The notes under the pieces are model-generated. The model saw only the letters and a program-made list of their open reading frames with translations. It had not been told where the DNA came from and made no database searches. Positions 9,094-18,829 of a DNA stretch of 64,000 nt are shown one piece after another (position 1 is the first letter of the stretch; each line of letters starts with the position of its first letter). The position numbers were made by a program, and so were the translations under genes. The stretch is from Methanomicrobiales archaeon HGW-Methanomicrobiales-1 (GTDB lineage: Archaea; Halobacteriota; Methanomicrobia; Methanomicrobiales; Methanospirillaceae), in the NCBI GenBank assembly GCA_002839675.1, contig PGYM01000002.1, positions 414,111 to 478,110 of the forward strand, read 5' to 3'.

Positions 9094-10200
9094 ATGACCC
9101 CATCACAGGATTCTTCACTCGATTCTGCTTCGGAACAGGAAAATATCCTTATTGAGCAGGCCGCTGTGGCTCTGGACGAGCGCAGGGACGCCGGACTCGA
9201 AGGGCTTGTTGAAGGGCTTGATTCGGTCATCATCGCTGCCGAGACCGACAACCTCGTGCCCGCGGTCTATGAGATGCTCCGGTATACCGGACTCGCGTGC
9301 ACGGAAGCTTTCTTCGATGCGGATTCACAGAGCTACATCCTCTCCGTTCCCGGCTCGGCTTCGCTCATCATCCGGTCGCGGAGTGATGCTTCCAACCCGT
9401 TTACCGATGCGAACCGGGGGCGACTTTCCGGGCATCTTCCCAACACCCGGCTCGAAACGTTTGTCTTTTCCACGCCGGACATTAATGAGTGCGTGGCCAT
9501 CCAGAAGGAGCGCGGGGTACAGTTCCAGACACCCGGGCCCATTGTATCCGATTACTTCTCCTTTATCCAGACCGTTCCTTCTCCCTATACCGGGAATTCA
9601 ATCGGGTTTATTGAGTGGCTGGACGGGATGCAGGCCTATGCACCGGCGGGGGCGACTATCATATCCCCGGACATTGCCAAGCCTGAATACCAGCACCTGA
9701 AAAATATCGGGAGACTCGATCATGCTGCCACCCGGGTCAGGGCACAGGATCGCACCAATGCAATCTTAGAGTTCGTCTCGCTGACCAACTACCATTACGA
9801 TTTCGGCGTGCACGTCAAGTCACTCAATTCGATCACGAGCGTGGCCCGGCGCAACAAGGAGGACTTTGCCATGGTCTTCACTTCAGGAATCACCCCGTAC
9901 AGCAGTGACGAGACATCCGGACCGACCGAGAAATTTATCCAGAATTACGGGACGAGAGTTCACCACATGGCATTCCAGACCGAAAAGATCGAAGAGACGG
10001 TTGCCCTGCTCAAAAGAGAGGGTATGAAGTTCCTGCTGGAGCTCGTGGGTTCAGAGGAGGAGGGACTCAAACAGATCTTCTCCGAACCCTCACCACACAC
10101 CCTGCTGGTGAATGAATATATTCACCGGTACGGGGATTTCGACGGGTTTTTTACCCGGAGCAATGTGGAGAAACTGACCGAAGCAACGGCAAAACAATGA
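9094..10200 (+). CDS. 4-hydroxyphenylpyruvate dioxygenase-fold (VOC/HPPD) protein
   Basis: 368 residues, two tandem vicinal-oxygen-chelate domains. In HPPD-type enzymes Fe(II) is held by two His and one Glu. Candidates are visible here: His210 (RLDHAATRV), His291 (VHHMAFQT) and Glu341 (LLVNEYIHR). Substrate-site motifs of HPPD are also kept: LNS (244-246), QIF (327-329) and the C-terminal FDGFFTRSN. By family, the reaction would be O2-dependent conversion of 4-hydroxyphenylpyruvate to homogentisate, or to 4-hydroxymandelate. That is surprising in an anaerobe. The first about 40 residues are polar and not part of the fold. AGGAG lies 13 bases before ATG 9094, a rather long spacing. No other tyrosine-degradation genes are nearby. 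Confidence 0.75.
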   Translation: MTPSQDSSLDSASEQENILIEQAAVALDERRDAGLEGLVEGLDSVIIAAETDNLVPAVYEMLRYTGLACTEAFFDADSQSYILSVPGSASLIIRSRSDASNPFTDANRGRLSGHLPNTRLETFVFSTPDINECVAIQKERGVQFQTPGPIVSDYFSFIQTVPSPYTGNSIGFIEWLDGMQAYAPAGATIISPDIAKPEYQHLKNIGRLDHAATRVRAQDRTNAILEFVSLTNYHYDFGVHVKSLNSITSVARRNKEDFAMVFTSGITPYSSDETSGPTEKFIQNYGTRVHHMAFQTEKIEETVALLKREGMKFLLELVGSEEEGLKQIFSEPSPHTLLVNEYIHRYGDFDGFFTRSNVEKLTEATAKQ

Positions 10201-10276
10201 GCCGGCAGTCCATGGCGTGTTGTATGATTGATAAAACCCGGATAAACGAACTGAACGGTATGGTTCAGCACCTGCC

Positions 10277-10747
10277 ATGATAGTCATCGGTATTGATCCC
10301 GGCGTTGCGCGGCTCGGTTATGGCGTGATACGGGTTGACAAAGGAGTGATAACCCCCATCTGCTACGGGTGTATCGAAACAAAGGCAGGCCGGCGACAGG
10401 CGGAACGGCTGCTCGAAATTTTCACCGAGATTAACGCACTTTTTGCCCGGTATCCGCCGGATTTCCTGGCCATGGAAAAACTCTTTTTTTCCAAAAATGT
10501 CACGTCAGCTATGAGCGTGAGCGAGGTGCGGGGAGTGATACTCCTTGCCGCAGAGCAGCACAATCTCCCGGTCGAAGAGTACACCCCGAACCAGATCAAA
10601 CAGGCGATGACCGGATCCGGGCGGGCGGACAAGGCACAGGTGCAGGAGATGATCAAACGCCTGCTCCATCTCGATGAGATTCCCAAGCCGGACGATGCGG
10701 CCGATGGTCTTTCGATTGCCTTATGTCATATCCACATCATGAGATAG
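10277..10747 (+). CDS. ruvC: Crossover junction endodeoxyribonuclease RuvC
   Basis: 156 residues, full length. RuvC is a dimeric nuclease that resolves Holliday junctions. The catalytic acidic residues are visible as Asp7 (GIDPG), Glu67 (AMEKLFF), Asp140 and Asp143 (PDDAADGLSIALCH), matching D7/E66/D138/D141 of the bacterial enzyme. It is the first gene of a ruvC-ruvA-ruvB cluster, with ruvA starting 4 bases after its stop. Most archaea use Hjc-type resolvases, so a bacterial RuvC points to an ancient transfer. Confidence 0.95.
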   Translation: MIVIGIDPGVARLGYGVIRVDKGVITPICYGCIETKAGRRQAERLLEIFTEINALFARYPPDFLAMEKLFFSKNVTSAMSVSEVRGVILLAAEQHNLPVEEYTPNQIKQAMTGSGRADKAQVQEMIKRLLHLDEIPKPDDAADGLSIALCHIHIMR

Positions 10748-10751
10748 TACA

Positions 10752-11348
10752 ATGATCGCGTATCTGTACGGTGAACCGGCCGAGACCGGGGACCGGTGGG
10801 TGGTACTGGATGTCAACGGTATCGGGTACCGCGTGAATGTTCCCGGTCCCGAAGTTCAGGAGATCGCGGGCCGCAAAGGGAAAGTAAAACTCTTCACGCA
10901 TATGGCCGTGCGGGAAGATGCTATCACTCTCTACGGTTTCCTTCACCCGAGCGGGCGCGAGATTTTTTCCATCCTTATCGGGGTCTCCGGTATCGGCCCT
11001 CAGACGGCGCTCAATATCCTCTCCCAGATAACGATCGAAGACTTTGCCATGGCCATCCTCTCGGAAGACGAGAAGAGCCTGACCCGGGTCTCGGGAATCG
11101 GCAGCAAGGGCGCAAAGCGACTCATCCTTGAACTCCGGGACAAGATCAAAAAAGTACGCGATTCCCTGCCAAAAGCGGGAACCGGAAAAGGAGAGAACCT
11201 TATCCACGATGCAGCCAGTGCGCTGATCTCGCTGGGCTTTGCCGAGAAAGACTCGTACGATGCGGTCAAGATTTCCGCCGCAGGATTGAAAGAACCGTCC
11301 ATCCAGACCCTGATCAAGGCGGCACTGGTAAAACTCAAAGAACACTGA
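10752..11348 (+). CDS. ruvA: Holliday junction branch migration protein RuvA
   Basis: 198 residues. RuvA binds four-way junctions and loads RuvB. The N-terminal OB-fold ([11 protein letters not shown] ... [12 protein letters not shown]), the two helix-hairpin-helix motifs ([13 protein letters not shown] near 80-92 and [13 protein letters not shown] near 114-126) and the C-terminal three-helix RuvB-binding domain (about 150-198) are all present. It sits 4 bp after ruvC and 7 bp before ruvB, so the three genes are almost certainly one transcript. Confidence 0.96.
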   Translation: MIAYLYGEPAETGDRWVVLDVNGIGYRVNVPGPEVQEIAGRKGKVKLFTHMAVREDAITLYGFLHPSGREIFSILIGVSGIGPQTALNILSQITIEDFAMAILSEDEKSLTRVSGIGSKGAKRLILELRDKIKKVRDSLPKAGTGKGENLIHDAASALISLGFAEKDSYDAVKISAAGLKEPSIQTLIKAALVKLKEH

Positions 11349-11355
11349 CACGACC

Positions 11356-12357
11356 ATGAGCGAACGGATCATTTCTCCCGAACCCCTGCCGGATGAAGGC
11401 GAAGAGCTCACGCTCCGCCCGGCCTCGCTCGACGCGTTCATCGGGCAGACACAGGTCAAAGAGACCCTGAAGATCGCAATCGAAGCGGCACAGCGCCGGG
11501 GCGAACCGATCGATCATATCCTGTTCTCGGGACCGCCGGGGCTGGGAAAGACTACGCTCGCCTATATCATTGCGCACGAGATGGGCGCAGCGATCAGGAC
11601 AACGACCGGCCCGGTGCTGGAAAAGCCCGGCGATGTTGCAGCACTGGCTACGGCGCTCAAAAACGGGGACGTGCTCTTCATCGATGAGATTCATCGCATG
11701 AACCCGGTGGTTGAGGAGATTCTTTACCCCGCGATGGAGGATTTTTTCATCGATGTGATGATCGGTGAGGGTCCGAGCGCCCGCTCGATCAAACTCGAGC
11801 TCGAACATTTCACGCTGATCGGCGCAACCACCCGGCAGGGCCTGTTGAGTTCGCCCTTCCGGGACCGGTTTGGCATTATCATCCGCTTAAACCTGTATTC
11901 CCCGGCAGAACTTGTCGAGATCATCACCCGGAGCGCCGGCATCCTCAAAATTCCCATCACCCCGGACGGCGCTGCTGCAATCGCCCAGCGAAGCAGGGGC
12001 ACCCCGCGGATCGGCAACCGTCTGTTACGGAGAGTGCGGGACTTTGCCGTGGTAAAGGGAGATGGCACCATCACGGCAGAGATCGCAACAAGCGCTCTCT
12101 CCCTCATGCAGATCGACGATCTCGGGCTGGATGATCTCGACCGGCGCATCCTGTCAGTCATTGCCGAGGATTTCAATGGAGGGCCGGTCGGGGCAAAGAC
12201 CATTGCCATATCGGTAGGAGAAGAGACACGGACGATCGAAGAGGTATACGAACCGTACCTCATCCAGATCGGTTTTTTAAAAAGGACATCGCAGGGCAGG
12301 CAGACTACGCCGGCTGCGCAACGGCACCTGAAAAATCCCCAGAAAACGCTGTTCTGA
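11356..12357 (+). CDS. ruvB: Holliday junction branch migration helicase RuvB
   Basis: 333 residues, normal length. A hexameric AAA+ motor that drives branch migration with RuvA. Walker A is [11 protein letters not shown] (about residues 58-68) and Walker B/sensor is FIDEIHRM (about 108-115). Sensor 1 is the IGATTRQG segment, and the [17 protein letters not shown] box is typical of RuvB. The C-terminal winged helix (from [12 protein letters not shown]) is complete. It ends the ruvCAB cluster. Confidence 0.97.
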   Translation: MSERIISPEPLPDEGEELTLRPASLDAFIGQTQVKETLKIAIEAAQRRGEPIDHILFSGPPGLGKTTLAYIIAHEMGAAIRTTTGPVLEKPGDVAALATALKNGDVLFIDEIHRMNPVVEEILYPAMEDFFIDVMIGEGPSARSIKLELEHFTLIGATTRQGLLSSPFRDRFGIIIRLNLYSPAELVEIITRSAGILKIPITPDGAAAIAQRSRGTPRIGNRLLRRVRDFAVVKGDGTITAEIATSALSLMQIDDLGLDDLDRRILSVIAEDFNGGPVGAKTIAISVGEETRTIEEVYEPYLIQIGFLKRTSQGRQTTPAAQRHLKNPQKTLF

Positions 12358-12487
12358 TAGCAAAGGATCCCGCTGGAAATACCGGCATTTTCAGACAATT
12401 CTGCAACCGGTTACCGATATCTTCGAATTTTTTCGAAGTCAACGCCAGATTCATCATCTTTTCCGGTGAAAAGAAACCTGATCAACT

Positions 12488-14638
12488 ATGGCGTGGAAGA
12501 AATACACCCTGGTCGCTCTCGCTGCTCTCCTCCTCGTGCTCACCGCAGTCATCGTAAGCGGGTGCATGAGCTCAACGGCAACAGCACCGGCCGGGGATAT
12601 TAAAAAATTCAGCTCCGCAGAAGAGATCCAGGAGTACATTAAGAACAACACCCAGCTCGCACAGGATTCGTACTATGCAACCGAAGGGGGATGGGCAATG
12701 GATCGCGTGGGAACTGTCCCGGCAATGGCTGCACAGGAGTCTTCAGCAAAGGGTGCAGCCCTCACAGCGGCTGTCCCGGCTGCCGGGGAAATTGGATCTG
12801 CCGATCACTCGCAGACCAATGTGCAGGTCGCCGGTGTCGATGAACCGGACTTTGTCAAGAACGATGCCCGGTACATCTACGTGATCTCGGGCAGCACGCT
12901 GACGATCGTGGATGCATACCCGGCATCATCGGCTTCCATCATTTCAAAAACCGAACTCGAAGACACCCCCCGCGAGATTTTCATAACCGGTGACCGGCTC
13001 GTGCTCTTAACAACCGGAACTTCTGATATCACAGAAAACGATGTGGTGCAGGCACCAGATACCGCAGCGAAGATGGCCATGATATCGCGGTACCCGTACT
13101 ACCGTTCGGCGCCGGTCACTCATGCGGTCTTTTACGATATCAGCGACCGTAAGGACCCGCAGCTGCTCAAAGACTATACCATTGATGGCGACTACACCGA
13201 CGCCCGGATGATCGGCGACACCGTGTACCTGCTCTCCCGCGAATCGGTATATCCGTACAATGATCGAATAATAGTCCCAGCAGTGTGGGAAAATGCAAAG
13301 GTTGTCATTTCACCGGACGTTTACTATTTCGACAATCCCGAACGCCAGTACGATTTTACTACTGTCACCTCGTTTGACGCGGGCACCGGCGCCACAAAAG
13401 ATGCAAAGACGTACCTGGTCGGCAGCGGCAACATCCTCTACGTTTCGCCCGATGCAATGTACGTGAGCTACCAGAAGTACCATAACATCTACCCGGTGCG
13501 GGGCATGGTGGGACCGGCAATCGGCGTAGTGCAGGGTTCCAGGGCATCCACGGGCGTTGCAGCACCGGTATCAGTGTCCTCTATTGTCGAGGATTTCAAC
13601 ACCATGAACGAGGCAGACAAACAGGCAGCCATCGCAGAATTGAAGAGCGGAGAGCAGGAAGCGATCCGCAACAAAGAGATCGAACAGACAACAACAGTCA
13701 TCCACAAGATCGGGATCGATAACGGTGCGATCACGTACCTTGCAAATGGTGAGGTGCCGGGATATCTCAAGAACCAGTTCGCCATGGATGAGTATGGCGG
13801 TAACCTGCGGGTCGCCACCACGTCCGATGTCTGGACAACCCGGGGCCAGTACGAGTACAACAATGTCTTTGTGCTCGACAGTGCGATGAAGACGATCGGT
13901 GAACTGACTCACATCGCCGAGCAGGAGAAAATCTACTCAACCCGGTTCATGGGTGACCGGCTCTATATGGTCACGTTCAAACGCATTGACCCGTTCTTTG
14001 TCATCGACCTTTCCACGCCAACAAGCCCGAAGATCCTCGGCAAGCTCAAGATCCCCGGCTACTCCGATTACCTCCATCCCTATGACAAGAACTATGTGAT
14101 CGGTCTTGGAAAAGAAACGGCAACGAACGACTGGGGCGGTGTCTCGGCACAGGGAATCAAGCTCGCCCTCTTTGACGTGAGCGATGTTGAGCACCCGAAG
14201 CTGGTGGGTAAAGTCGAGATTGGCGATGCCGGTTCGGATTCCGCAGCCCTGTCGGACCACAAGGCGTTCCTCTTTGACAAGGCAAAGAACCTCCTCGTGA
14301 TCCCGGCCCGGGTCGTGAAGATAGACACCAGTCAGAGCGACAAACTTCGCGGCGACCAGGCACAGGTCTGGTTCGGGGCGTATGTATTCGGGGTTACTCC
14401 CGAGACCGGCTTTACCCTGCGGGGCACGGTCGAACACGGAACGGGTGGCGGGGGATACTATTACTATGGCAGCTCCCGGGATGAAGTGAAACGCTCGCTC
14501 TACATCGGCGATACGCTCTACACGCTGTCGTCAGGAAAGATCCTCGCCAACCCGTTAAACCAGATCAATACAACGGTTGCAACGATTCATCTGGACGGGA
14601 AGGATGAAATTCTCTATCCCGTGATGAAAGGTGTCTGA
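12488..14638 (+). CDS. Secreted beta-propeller lipoprotein (PF09826-like)
   Basis: 716 residues. A signal peptide ends in a lipobox (VSGC). A low-complexity linker follows, then a long beta-rich region made of propeller-blade repeats (YIYVISGSTLTIVDAYP, RYPYYRSAPVTHAVFYDI, RVATTSDVWTT, FMGDRLYMVTFKR, NYVIGLGKET). The pattern matches secreted proteins with a C-terminal beta-propeller domain (COG4880), common in Methanomicrobia. It is likely anchored on the outer face of the membrane and may bind proteins or carbohydrate. A Gly/Tyr-rich patch occurs near residue 655. Function unknown. Confidence 0.82.
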   Translation: MAWKKYTLVALAALLLVLTAVIVSGCMSSTATAPAGDIKKFSSAEEIQEYIKNNTQLAQDSYYATEGGWAMDRVGTVPAMAAQESSAKGAALTAAVPAAGEIGSADHSQTNVQVAGVDEPDFVKNDARYIYVISGSTLTIVDAYPASSASIISKTELEDTPREIFITGDRLVLLTTGTSDITENDVVQAPDTAAKMAMISRYPYYRSAPVTHAVFYDISDRKDPQLLKDYTIDGDYTDARMIGDTVYLLSRESVYPYNDRIIVPAVWENAKVVISPDVYYFDNPERQYDFTTVTSFDAGTGATKDAKTYLVGSGNILYVSPDAMYVSYQKYHNIYPVRGMVGPAIGVVQGSRASTGVAAPVSVSSIVEDFNTMNEADKQAAIAELKSGEQEAIRNKEIEQTTTVIHKIGIDNGAITYLANGEVPGYLKNQFAMDEYGGNLRVATTSDVWTTRGQYEYNNVFVLDSAMKTIGELTHIAEQEKIYSTRFMGDRLYMVTFKRIDPFFVIDLSTPTSPKILGKLKIPGYSDYLHPYDKNYVIGLGKETATNDWGGVSAQGIKLALFDVSDVEHPKLVGKVEIGDAGSDSAALSDHKAFLFDKAKNLLVIPARVVKIDTSQSDKLRGDQAQVWFGAYVFGVTPETGFTLRGTVEHGTGGGGYYYYGSSRDEVKRSLYIGDTLYTLSSGKILANPLNQINTTVATIHLDGKDEILYPVMKGV

Positions 14639-14654
14639 TAGAAGATATAAAAAA

Positions 14655-14693
14655 ATCAGGAATTTTTTTTTAGTTTTTTTAAAATTTTTTTTA
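14655..14693. terminator. Bidirectional T/A-rich terminator between convergent genes
   Basis: The 55-bp gap between two convergent stop codons holds three long T runs on the plus strand. These include A-tracts that read as T-tracts on the minus strand, so they can serve both genes. Confidence 0.5.
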
Positions 14694-15200
14694 TCAGATG
14701 GGCTGGGCACCCATGCTGGGTGGGATCAGCTTGCTGATGACCATCTCAGGAACCTGCTTCGAAGTCCTGACCGTCATATCAAAGAGGGCATTACTTCCCG
14801 AAGGTCCGAGATACTTGAGCGTGATCTGGAAATCGGTATCCATGAGCGGTATGCCAAGCGCAGTGATCCGGGCATAACGCGGGTTGATGACGCGTTCCTG
14901 GCCAACCGTCAGCGTCTCTTTGGTCCCGTCAACAGAGACATCGACACCATCCGGCATCGTGAGAACAAGAATCGAGGTGGTCCCGATAGCGACCGGCTGC
15001 CCGTCGGGCAGAGAAACCCGGTAGCTGGTGCTATAGGGGAATGAAGTTCCGGTCTGCGAATCGATGACCGCGACTGTCAGGGTGATTACGGCGAGGATGG
15101 AAACAACAGCCACAACAGCAATGATTCCAACGAGAACCTTCGTCCCGGTGCTCCAACCGCCAATATCTGAAGGGTTGGATTTTTCAGCATTATTTGTCAT
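14694..15200 (-). CDS. Membrane-anchored protein with extracytoplasmic beta domain
   Basis: 168 residues. A polar N-terminus (about 20) is followed by one strong transmembrane helix (about 25-48) and a hydrophilic beta-rich C-terminal domain (about 50-168), with no cysteines. Topology is probably N-in, with the domain outside. I recognise no family. GGAG sits 6 bases before ATG 15200 and supports the start. Confidence 0.65.
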   Translation of the reverse strand: MTNNAEKSNPSDIGGWSTGTKVLVGIIAVVAVVSILAVITLTVAVIDSQTGTSFPYSTSYRVSLPDGQPVAIGTTSILVLTMPDGVDVSVDGTKETLTVGQERVINPRYARITALGIPLMDTDFQITLKYLGPSGSNALFDMTVRTSKQVPEMVISKLIPPSMGAQPI

Positions 15201-15318
15201 TTTATCTCCTATCGTATAAACGAGGGGACGAAATATAAAGATGGCGGGTTTTTCGTTTGGGTTGGGGAAATTCCCATAAAGTCCATAATCCCTCCCGGCC
15301 CATTGTTATAGGATTTTG

Positions 15319-16611
15319 ATGCGTATACCCATACAGTCAGTCACACCGGAAACCGGGCACGCGGAAGTCTGCGGGTTTGTCCATGAGGTCAGGGACCTCG
15401 GCGGCCTTGCCTTCTTTTTGATCCGCGACCGGACCGGCATCCTGCAGGTGACCATTCCGAAGAAGAAAGTGAGCGAAGCAGTCCTTGCCGCGGCAAAAGC
15501 TGTTTCCCGCGAATCCGTAGTACGGATCAGCGGTCAGGTCAAGGCCGTGGACAAAGCACCCGGCGGGCGCGAGCTCGTGCCGGAGACATTTGAGATCATC
15601 AGCCTTGCCGAGTCCCCGCTGCCGCTCGATGTCTCGGAGAAGGTCCTGGCAGAACTCGACACCCGGCTCGATGGCCGCTTCCTTGACGTGCGGCGACCCC
15701 GCGTTGCCGCCGTCTTTGCGATCCGCAGCGCCGCCATGCACGCGATCAATGATTACTTCCACAAAGAAGGGTTCATCTCGATCACGACCCCCAAGATCGT
15801 GGCCGCTGCAACCGAAGGTGGCACCGAACTCTTCCCGATCGCGTACTTCGATAAGGAAGCCTACCTCAACCAGAGCCCGCAGCTCTTCAAACAGATGATG
15901 ATGGCTGCCGGCCTTGAGAAGGTGTACGAGATCGGGCCGATCTTCCGGGCCGAGGAGCACAACACCACCAAGCACCTCAACGAGGCAACGAGCATCGATA
16001 TCGAAGTCTCGTACGCGGATCACATCGAAGTGATGCGCATCCTCGAAGATGTCCTGATAAAAACCTACGAATACGTGGACAAGACCTGCTCCGACCATCT
16101 CGCGAACATGGATATCACGGACTTTGCGGTGCCCAAGGGCCCGTTCCCCCGCCTACCCTACAGCGAAGCGATCGAGATCGCAAAGAAAAAGATCGAAGAC
16201 CCGATCAAGTATGGCGACGACATCGGCAGCGCTGCCGAGCGGGCGATCGGTGCCGAGATGGGTGGTCACTACTTTATCGTGGACTGGCCCACCGAGATCC
16301 GGCCGTACTATGCGATGCCCTACGAGAACGATCCCACCATCTGCAAGGCGTTCGATCTCATGCACCCGAGGATGGAACTCTCCAGCGGTGCCCAGAGGGT
16401 CCACAACCACGACCAGCTCGTGCAGCAGATCGCAAAGAAGGGCCTCAACCCTGAGAGCTTTGACTTCTATCTCAAGCCGTTCCGGTACGGCATGCCCCCC
16501 CACGCAGGCTGGGGACTGGGCGCAGACCGGCTCGTGATGACGATGCTGGGGCTGTCCAATGTCCGGGAAGCCGTTCTCTTCCCCCGCGATATGCACCGGC
16601 TCGTGCCATAA
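15319..16611 (+). CDS. aspS: Aspartyl-tRNA synthetase, archaeal (probably non-discriminating) type
   Basis: 430 residues, archaeal/eukaryotic length without the bacterial insertion domain. An OB-fold anticodon-binding domain (about 1-105) precedes a class II catalytic core: motif 2 ([14 protein letters not shown] near 200-213) and motif 3 ([14 protein letters not shown] near 398-411). Many methanogens use an AspRS that also charges tRNA-Asn, later amidated by GatCAB. Whether this enzyme discriminates cannot be read with certainty. AGGA lies 5-6 bases before ATG 15319. Confidence 0.96.
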   Translation: MRIPIQSVTPETGHAEVCGFVHEVRDLGGLAFFLIRDRTGILQVTIPKKKVSEAVLAAAKAVSRESVVRISGQVKAVDKAPGGRELVPETFEIISLAESPLPLDVSEKVLAELDTRLDGRFLDVRRPRVAAVFAIRSAAMHAINDYFHKEGFISITTPKIVAAATEGGTELFPIAYFDKEAYLNQSPQLFKQMMMAAGLEKVYEIGPIFRAEEHNTTKHLNEATSIDIEVSYADHIEVMRILEDVLIKTYEYVDKTCSDHLANMDITDFAVPKGPFPRLPYSEAIEIAKKKIEDPIKYGDDIGSAAERAIGAEMGGHYFIVDWPTEIRPYYAMPYENDPTICKAFDLMHPRMELSSGAQRVHNHDQLVQQIAKKGLNPESFDFYLKPFRYGMPPHAGWGLGADRLVMTMLGLSNVREAVLFPRDMHRLVP

Positions 16612-16683
16612 TTCCCTGACCAATTACTATTTTTGCATCCGGGTCAACCGTAAGTACAACAAAAAAGGAGCACCGGACCAGTT

Positions 16684-17589
16684 ATGGCAAAGGAGTATTT
16701 CATCAATAAAGTGCTGGCGACAACCGTAGTTGGCAGCTACCCGGTGGTCAAAGGCGGGGGTTTGAAAAGCCTCTTTGATCCGCTCCACTCCGCAGTCGAG
16801 ACTGCGGTTGCCGACCAGATGAATGCCGGCATCGATATCATCTCGGACGGGCAGGTGCGGGGCGATATGATAGGGGCATTCACCGCAAAATTGCCCGGCA
16901 TCCGGGAACAGCAGGTGATCGGGAAGGTGCAGCCTGCCGATGGGGCGATAACGGTTGCTGACACAAAATATGCCGTGTCAAAATCCCCGAAAGTCAAGGG
17001 CATCATCACCGGGCCGTCCACGCTCGCCCACGGCCTGCACATCAGCACGCCGATGTACCGGAACAAAGAAGAGCTTGCACTCGATCTCGCTTCCGCCCTT
17101 ATTGTCGAAGCCCGCAGCCTTGAAGCGGCCGGCATCACCCTGCTCCAGATCGATGAACCGATCTTCTCGACCGGCATCGCGGACCTGAGCGTGGGTAAGC
17201 AGGCGATCGAGGCGATCACAAAAGCGGTCCGCATCCCGACCTGCATGCATGTCTGCGGGGGTCTCGGTAATGTAATCGACGAGATCCTCAAGTTCAACGT
17301 GAACGTGTTTGACTTCGAGTTTGCCAACAACGCGGCCAACATCGACCTCCTCTCCCGGCGGGACCTTGGCGGGCGGATGATCGGCTTTGGCTGTGTGGAC
17401 TCATCCATCGAGCAGGTCGAGACCGTTCCCGAGATCCGCAAACGGATCGAAAAAGGCGTAGAGATCTTCGGGCCCAAGACGATGCTCATCGATCCCGACT
17501 GCGGGATGCGGATGCGAAGCCGGGAGTCGGCCTACTGGAAACTCAAGAATATGTGCGATGCGGCAAAGGAAGTGCGGATCGCGCTGTAG
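16684..17589 (+). CDS. Core-type methionine synthase (methylcorrinoid:homocysteine methyltransferase, MetE C-terminal family)
   Basis: 301 residues, corresponding only to the catalytic C-terminal half of cobalamin-independent methionine synthase. Zinc ligands are expected from MHVCGG (about 196-201), the Glu in FDFEFANN and the Cys in DPDCGM (about 277). Archaeal short MetE proteins lack the folate-binding half and take the methyl group from a methylated corrinoid protein rather than methyl-tetrahydrofolate, which suits a methanogen. Probably the cell's methionine synthase. T-rich runs just after the stop should terminate transcription. Confidence 0.85.
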   Translation: MAKEYFINKVLATTVVGSYPVVKGGGLKSLFDPLHSAVETAVADQMNAGIDIISDGQVRGDMIGAFTAKLPGIREQQVIGKVQPADGAITVADTKYAVSKSPKVKGIITGPSTLAHGLHISTPMYRNKEELALDLASALIVEARSLEAAGITLLQIDEPIFSTGIADLSVGKQAIEAITKAVRIPTCMHVCGGLGNVIDEILKFNVNVFDFEFANNAANIDLLSRRDLGGRMIGFGCVDSSIEQVETVPEIRKRIEKGVEIFGPKTMLIDPDCGMRMRSRESAYWKLKNMCDAAKEVRIAL

Positions 17590-17622
17590 ATTTTTTTCAA
17601 TTTTTTTCGTTTTTTTATTTAC
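17590..17622 (+). terminator. T-tract terminator after metE-like gene
   Basis: Three runs of 7 T residues separated by short spacers directly follow the stop codon. Confidence 0.55.
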
Positions 17623-17715
17623 TCTATCGTTTGCAAAGAATTATTTTCAGGCTTCGCCAAAATAACTGACAAGCCGGTTTTTCTTCCTGATCGATCGGTT
17701 TTAAGAGGATCTTCC

Positions 17716-18603
17716 ATGAACAAGAAATTCATAGCAATTCTGGCGATTGTCTTTACTATCTGCTTTCTCGCGGTGGCAGGGTGTACGAATAATTCCGGTA
17801 CCTGCCCGGCACCCGCAGCAGGTCAGGTAATACTGCAACCGAGTCCTGTTTCGATCAATGCAACACCTGTCCAGTACAAAGAGGTCAACGGCATCAGGCT
17901 GGCTTACTGGGAATTTGGATCATCCGGCGAACCGATCCTGCTTATAGAGGGGTTCGGCGGAACAGCGGCTAATGCAACACCCCTGAAAGATTCGTGGAAC
18001 GAGACCTTCCTCGGCATCCTTTCCTCGAAATACCATGTCTACGCCTATGACCACCGGGGGATGGGATACAGCAGTGACAGTAACGTAACGCACACGATTC
18101 CCCTGTATGCAGACGATGCAGCCGGGCTGATCAAGGCCCTCGGTTATGACAGCATGCATGTCTACGGGGCATCCATGGGATCCTCAACTGCCCAGCAGCT
18201 GGTCATCGATCACCCGGAACGCGTACGAAAACTGATCCTGGACTCCAACACCTACGATGCACGGATTCCTGAATGCAAGAACCTGCTTGCCGTCCTTAAA
18301 GCTGATGCTTACGATCCCAACCAGACTGCGGGCGTCCGAAACGAGGCTCAGGCAAATCTTGCCTGGAACGGGACCTGGGATGGCCTTTCCGGAATCCACA
18401 AGGATGTCATGCTCGTGGTAGGCACTAGTGATGTGCTGACTCCTGACCCGGTCTCAGTCCGGATGGCCGGGCAGATCAACGGCTCTTGGCTCGTGCGGTT
18501 CAAGGGTCTCCCGCATGTCGGCTCCCATTACGCACCTGTCCAGTACGGGGAGAACGCTCTCTATTTCCTCGGCATGAATGAGTCGCCGCTTGGAACCCAG
18601 TAA
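17716..18603 (+). CDS. Alpha/beta-hydrolase lipoprotein
   Basis: 295 residues. A signal peptide ends in a lipobox (VAGC), then a short linker. The remainder is an alpha/beta-hydrolase: the oxyanion-region Gly cluster EGFGGT, YDHRGMGYS, nucleophile elbow GASMGSS (about residues 154-160), an Asp candidate in VLTPDPV and the catalytic His in GLPHVGSHY (about 272-275). Likely an exported serine esterase, peptidase or lipase anchored outside the cell. Substrate unknown. GAGG lies 7 bases before ATG 17716. The gene is followed by a 10-T run. Confidence 0.85.
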   Translation: MNKKFIAILAIVFTICFLAVAGCTNNSGTCPAPAAGQVILQPSPVSINATPVQYKEVNGIRLAYWEFGSSGEPILLIEGFGGTAANATPLKDSWNETFLGILSSKYHVYAYDHRGMGYSSDSNVTHTIPLYADDAAGLIKALGYDSMHVYGASMGSSTAQQLVIDHPERVRKLILDSNTYDARIPECKNLLAVLKADAYDPNQTAGVRNEAQANLAWNGTWDGLSGIHKDVMLVVGTSDVLTPDPVSVRMAGQINGSWLVRFKGLPHVGSHYAPVQYGENALYFLGMNESPLGTQ

Positions 18604-18605
18604 AT

Positions 18606-18618
18606 CCTTTTTTTTTTA
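18606..18618 (+). terminator. T-tract terminator
   Basis: A run of ten T residues a few bases after the hydrolase stop codon. The rest of the 226-bp gap to the next gene holds no recognisable gene. Confidence 0.5.
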
Positions 18619-18829
18619 ACTATTCACCTGTATACCCCCCACAGGGTTTTATCCTGAACCCGGGTTTTTACCATCCGACCTGACGTTCTGATTTCAGGTA
18701 CGGTCCCCATCAGTAACCGCATATTCCCTGTCACTTACAACGAATCGTACCACCTTAAAAGGGAGTCATTACATCCAAGACCACAAGCCCGAAATATCCC
18801 GGGTAAACAATAGTTATCCAGATAAAGCT

